From an uncultured Peptoniphilaceae bacterium (GTDB taxonomy: Bacteria > Bacillota > Clostridia > Tissierellales > Peptoniphilaceae): a DNA stretch of 17,837 nt. Below the pieces are notes generated by a model. It worked only from the letters and a program-made list of their open reading frames with translations, was not told the DNA's origin and did no database searches. The stretch lies in assembly GCA_943912255.1 (NCBI GenBank), contig CALTTP010000014.1, positions 1-17,837 on the forward strand, read 5' to 3'. This document shows positions 14,873 to 17,837 of this stretch, in pieces. The stretch's first letter is position 1; every line of letters starts with the position of its first letter. The position numbers were made by a program, and so were the translations under genes.

Positions 14873-14916
14873 ATTTCTGATTTGAATTTAGCCAATTACT
14901 TAGCATCCTTCATTAT

Positions 14917-15879
14917 TTAATTGTTCCTTATCATATCGGCGATCTTATTGAATACATCCCTTAAAAATGCAGAGATTTGATCCAATAATCCACTTTTTTC
15001 TGCTTCATTATAAGCTTCCTTAGCTCCATCTACAATGGCGCCACCCCATTTTTTTAATTGCTTTGCAACTTCTTCAGAAGTTAGGGCGTCAGTTTGAGCA
15101 TATTTTTCAAAATATGAAATTAACTTATCCATTTGGTCTTGAGTTACTACCTTATCCAAATTATACTTTACTAAAGATTCCTCAACTACCCGTCTAATAT
15201 CCTCTATAGTAGGAGTCTTGTCTTGATTTTTCTTAATTTCACCTAGACTGGATTTAATATCCGTTACGGCATCGTCAAGTTTACCTGAGTCAAAGTCTTT
15301 TTTGTCCTTATTCTCTTGACTGATTTCATTTACAGTATCCAACTCGTCTTGAGCAACTTCCATTCTTTCCTTGTCCAAGGTCTCACCATTTGCTTCAAAG
15401 GCTTTATAAACACCAGTTAGAGCAGATTCACCAGTAACAGGTCTTATAGCTCCAACTAGGATAGTAGCATCTTCCACACCAGCTGTTAAAGCGGCATTTC
15501 TATATTGCTCTTCTGTAATTTCAGTGATATTTTTAGGAGTTTTTATAACTACATTTACTCCCTTTCCTTCATTTTCCTTAGTTACCAATACAGATGAAAT
15601 CATATTAGCAGGGTTGGATAAATCTCCTCCAATATAGTTTACCAGGTCCTTATAGGTTACTTTTATGGAATTTATATTTTCAACATTTGTAACTCCTAGT
15701 AATCTTCTAGTATCTGCTTTCTGTTCATCATTTAAAGTTTCACCATAGGCAAAGGTAGGTTTGCCCCATCTTTCATTTATAACTTCTGTATCAATCTCTG
15801 CAGCAAAGGCTCTTGCTGAACTTGTCAAAATGCAAAAAGCCATAATGCTAGCTAAAATTCTCTTAAAAATTCTATTCAT
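14917..15879 (-). CDS. Secreted DUF1002 protein (YpuA-like)
   Basis: 320 residues with a Sec signal peptide (basic NRIFKR start, hydrophobic stretch, AFAA cleavage near residue 27), so it is exported; there is no lipobox or wall anchor. The part from about 30 to 185 looks like DUF1002, a family of unknown function found in Bacillota exported proteins such as B. subtilis YpuA. The C-terminal part (about 185-320) is rich in Asp, Lys and Glu, probably helical, and ends with an amphipathic segment (LLDQISAFLRDVFNKIADMI). A consensus AGGAGGT site sits just before the ATG, and the gene has its own promoter and terminator, so it is likely a single-gene unit. Function is not known. Confidence 0.8.
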   Translation of the reverse strand: MNRIFKRILASIMAFCILTSSARAFAAEIDTEVINERWGKPTFAYGETLNDEQKADTRRLLGVTNVENINSIKVTYKDLVNYIGGDLSNPANMISSVLVTKENEGKGVNVVIKTPKNITEITEEQYRNAALTAGVEDATILVGAIRPVTGESALTGVYKAFEANGETLDKERMEVAQDELDTVNEISQENKDKKDFDSGKLDDAVTDIKSSLGEIKKNQDKTPTIEDIRRVVEESLVKYNLDKVVTQDQMDKLISYFEKYAQTDALTSEEVAKQLKKWGGAIVDGAKEAYNEAEKSGLLDQISAFLRDVFNKIADMIRNN

Positions 15880-15896
15880 ACTTACCTCCTGATTAA

Positions 15897-15924
15897 ATTA
15901 TATCATGAAGTCCTCGGTTGAAAA
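15897..15924 (-). promoter_or_regulatory. Promoter of the DUF1002 gene
   Basis: Minus strand TGATATAAT is an extended -10 element with consensus TATAAT (15897-15902). A weak -35 box TTTTCA (15919-15924) lies 16 bp upstream. Confidence 0.65.
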
Positions 15925-15942
15925 TCAACAAAAATTCTACAT

Positions 15943-16284
15943 TTATTTCATTCTAGAAGCATAAAAAGACAGTATTTTATCATGATAGACTATCATACCT
16001 TCATCTACAAGAGAGCTAAGAAGGTTGATGTCGTTAACATCTTCATTTACACCTAGGAGATTGCTATAAAAACCACCAACAGAAGGCAGCCTTTCATTGT
16101 TTAACAATTTATTGAACTCCTTGATATCATGAGGCTCAGTATCCGTTTCACCTTCAGCCACAATAATTATCCTATCTTCCTTATTCATTATACGAACTGT
16201 AATATCCCTTACACCGTGAGTATACATATAGGCAAGTAGAGACATTGTAATTTTATTCGAAATTATAGCATCATCATCTAACAC
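15943..16284 (-). CDS. Small uncharacterised protein overlapping the DUF1576 gene
   Basis: 113 residues, soluble, no signal peptide or membrane helix. I do not recognise the family. The N-terminal half (SNKITMSLLAYMYTHGVRDI, then alternating hydrophobic residues TVRIMNKEDRIIIVAEGE) suggests a helix followed by beta strands; the C-terminal half is acidic (VNEDVNDINLLSSLVDEG). The start is GTG at 16282-16284, chosen because AGGAGG (16295-16300) lies 10 nt upstream. The gene overlaps the end of the DUF1576 gene by 11 bp. This tight coupling suggests the two proteins act together, for example as a cytoplasmic partner or regulator of the membrane protein. No clear terminator follows, so transcription may run into the DUF1002 gene. 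Confidence 0.75.
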   Translation of the reverse strand: MLDDDAIISNKITMSLLAYMYTHGVRDITVRIMNKEDRIIIVAEGETDTEPHDIKEFNKLLNNERLPSVGGFYSNLLGVNEDVNDINLLSSLVDEGMIVYHDKILSFYASRMK

Positions 16285-17563
16285 TACTATTTTTCCTCCT
16301 TCTATAGGCTCTATAAGCCGATTTAATAGCCTCGTATAGAGGAACTACTGTACCAGCCACAAATCCGCCAGCAAATCCATTATTATATAAATTCAATCCT
16401 CCATGTAAATAGGCTATATTAGACACCAATGCTACATGGACAAAACCTGCAATAGCTCCTGGAATAAAGCCGTATTTACCTGCAATAGGCGCTAAATTAG
16501 TTCCAAAGAGCATGACCATAAGAGAACTTGCACCATTTTCATCATATATATTTAAAATTGCAGCAAGTCTTGCTCCAAAAAGAATAGGTAAAGTATTTCT
16601 CGGGTGTTTACCAAAGGCAGAAAAACCTATTACCGTCAAGACACCACCAACTACAGGTCCAGAAAGTTGGCCCCCTATTATTAAAATAAAAGATGTGGAT
16701 AAAATCCCCATGACTCCCATATTTACAAGTGTAATAGGTAGCCCATATAGGTCGTAAAAGTCTGCCACTAACTGACCTGTATTTTTAAGTAATTCCCTAT
16801 ATTCCACGATTATATTGGTAGAAGACAATACCCCTCCAACTATCATAGCAATAGACAAGAGATATAGAATTAATGATAACTGTAAATTATTTCCCTTAGA
16901 GATAAACTCCACCGTCTCTATATTTATATCAAACATCTTTAAAGTCGCCGTAATAAACATTCCTATAATTCCTGCAGTAAATCCCACATTGTATAAACTA
17001 AAACCTTGATGGAAACGTAGGAAAGACTGAGCAAGGGGTGGAATAATATAACCCACAAAAATCCCCGCAAGATAGCCTATAACAAGTCCCTTAAAAAGAC
17101 TAAATCCCATTCCAAAAGCTATTTCGCTAACTAGTGGACCTAGACAAGATCCAAATAGTGCAGGAAGTATGTAGTTTTTAAAAGAAGTCTTCAAAGACTT
17201 AGCATATAAAAAAACACCAATAGTAATAGGAATAGAGTTCAAAATATTCTTTCCAAAAAAGGAAAAGCCTGAAACTATAAATACACCAGCAATTAGTGGT
17301 CCATTTATAATGGACTTGGACTTTTGTGCCAAAAAAATAGATAGTACCGTCATAATGCCACTATTGAAAATAGCCACACCTAAACCTGCAATCTCAATAT
17401 AATCCGTAGTTAAATTACTAGGAGAAAATAATATTACCTTCATACCCTTGATTATATTAACAGGAGTATCAAATAAAAAAGCAGATAATATCAAATAAGC
17501 TCCAAAGATATATAAAATAAAGTAATCTCTTAAATGTCTATCTAAATGGGAAAATTTATACAT
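16274..17563 (-). CDS. DUF1576 polytopic membrane protein with internal duplication
   Basis: 429 residues, mostly hydrophobic, roughly ten to twelve membrane segments, basic C-terminus (YRRRKNSSVR). It contains two clearly related halves. NGPLIAGVFIVSGFSFFGK (87-104) corresponds to SGPVVGGVLTVIGFSAFGK (301-319), and HQGFSLYNVGFTAGIIG (185-201) to HGGLNLYNNGFAGGFVAG (387-404). Direct two-fold duplication with a conserved LYNxGF loop in each half is typical of channels and transporters, so a transport role is likely, but the substrate is unknown. A GAGGTGA site precedes the ATG, and an extended -10 (TGGTAAAAT, minus strand, with TAAAAT at 17593-17598) is a plausible promoter. Translation is coupled to the small gene at 15943-16284. 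Confidence 0.82.
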   Translation of the reverse strand: MYKFSHLDRHLRDYFILYIFGAYLILSAFLFDTPVNIIKGMKVILFSPSNLTTDYIEIAGLGVAIFNSGIMTVLSIFLAQKSKSIINGPLIAGVFIVSGFSFFGKNILNSIPITIGVFLYAKSLKTSFKNYILPALFGSCLGPLVSEIAFGMGFSLFKGLVIGYLAGIFVGYIIPPLAQSFLRFHQGFSLYNVGFTAGIIGMFITATLKMFDINIETVEFISKGNNLQLSLILYLLSIAMIVGGVLSSTNIIVEYRELLKNTGQLVADFYDLYGLPITLVNMGVMGILSTSFILIIGGQLSGPVVGGVLTVIGFSAFGKHPRNTLPILFGARLAAILNIYDENGASSLMVMLFGTNLAPIAGKYGFIPGAIAGFVHVALVSNIAYLHGGLNLYNNGFAGGFVAGTVVPLYEAIKSAYRAYRRRKNSSVR

Positions 17564-17592
17564 AGGTCACCTCAAAATATGCTATGACTTAA

Positions 17593-17601
17593 ATTTTACC
17601 A
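17593..17601 (-). promoter_or_regulatory. Possible extended -10 promoter of the DUF1576 gene
   Basis: Minus strand TGGTAAAAT combines a TGN extension with TAAAAT (five of six to TATAAT). No -35 box is visible at 16-18 bp. The predicted start would leave a leader of about 23 bases before the ATG. Confidence 0.4.
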
Positions 17602-17680
17602 TAATTGAGATAAAAAGAATAATCCTAAACCATATAATAGAGAAGCATCCAACAATTAGTCTTCACTTACATCCTAAACA

Positions 17681-17708
17681 AACAAAAAAAGCATGATAAC
17701 CATGCTTT
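17681..17708 (-). terminator. Terminator downstream of the tRNA gene
   Basis: AAAGCATG (17688-17695) pairs perfectly with CATGCTTT (17701-17708) around a 5-nt loop, and on the minus strand the stem runs directly into TTTTTTT-G-TT. It probably ends the transcript that contains the tRNA at the right edge. The stretch 17709-17782 holds a small hairpin GAAGTG/CACTTC near 17744-17762 and nothing else I can name. Confidence 0.8.
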
Positions 17709-17782
17709 AAAAACTTAAAAATTTAATTAAAATGAGAATCTCCGAAGTGCATCTCTCACTTCCCACTTCTCAATATATGTAT

Positions 17783-17837
17783 TGGTTGCGGGAGCAGGAT
17801 TTGAACCTACGACCTCCGGGTTATGAGCCCGACGAGC
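17783..17837 (-). tRNA. Initiator tRNA-fMet (CAT), cut by the window edge
   Basis: The 3' 55 bases are present on the minus strand. They comprise the end of the D arm (GCTC), an anticodon arm with loop CTCATAA (anticodon CAT), the variable loop, the T arm GTAGG-TTCAAAT-CCTGC, the acceptor 3' half TCCCGCA and an encoded ACCA end. The three consecutive G:C pairs next to the anticodon loop (GGG and CCC) and A at position 72 mark it as the initiator rather than the elongator. The stretch from GCTCG to AACCCG equals the E. coli initiator tRNA. The 5' acceptor strand lies beyond the window, so the expected 1:72 mismatch cannot be checked. Confidence 0.95.

Noticed and set aside
15917..15929. GTTGA/TCAAC hairpin as terminator after the 113-residue gene
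   Set aside because: The stem is only 5 bp, A/T-rich, and no T-tract follows on the minus strand; it overlaps the DUF1002 promoter.
17740..17775. Further copy of the repeat element near the tRNA
   Set aside because: It shares only a ten-base string (TCCCACTTCT) with the reverse complement of the region near 4010, too short to claim.

Overview
The window looks like part of a chromosome from a low-GC Gram-positive anaerobe (Bacillota; Tissierellia or Clostridia is my best guess). I infer this from the AT-rich base composition, strong AGGAGG-type ribosome binding sites, a Bacillus/Clostridium-type SOS box, and the mix of families present (DUF1002, DUF1576, Cna-B/SpaA-type surface protein, lipoprotein serpin). 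No rRNA or ribosomal protein gene is present to settle the taxonomy. Almost all genes are on the minus strand; only the serpin and the GtrA-like gene are on the plus strand.

Layout. 110-1149: a MarR-type regulator and a WrbA-type quinone reductase in a two-gene operon. 1182-1487: a non-coding, hairpin-rich repeat element (copy A). 1582-2793: a divergent serpin lipoprotein, convergent with a CorA-family metal transporter (2852-3790), the two sharing a bidirectional terminator. 3845-4290: two more copies (C, degenerate; B, close to A) of the same element. Copy B encodes the last codons of a surface adhesin (4247-6520) that stops inside an Ig-like domain and has no cell-wall anchor. 6521-7461: about 940 bp of very AT-rich DNA without a convincing gene. 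7525-8418: a small DUF2185/Imm33-like protein and a YfcE-type phosphodiesterase. 8459-9787: a GtrA-like membrane protein and a GtrB-like glycosyltransferase, convergent with overlapping 3' ends. 9988-14780: uvrB-uvrA, translationally coupled, behind a textbook promoter with a LexA box. 14917-15879: a secreted DUF1002 protein. 15943-17563: a DUF1576 membrane protein overlapping a small unknown gene. 17783 to the right edge: the 3' part of an initiator tRNA-Met.

How they work together. uvrB and uvrA supply the damage-recognition part of nucleotide excision repair under SOS control. The marR-wrbA pair looks like a self-regulated response to quinones or oxidants. The serpin, the truncated adhesin and the DUF1002 protein are exported. 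The GtrA/GtrB-like pair probably decorates cell-envelope glycans.

The most unusual signal is the repeat element. Its copies keep hairpins whose two arms change together. Between copies A and B the loop of the largest hairpin is inverted relative to its flanks. The same element forms the broken 3' end of the adhesin gene. No CRISPR array, transposase, integrase or phage gene was seen.
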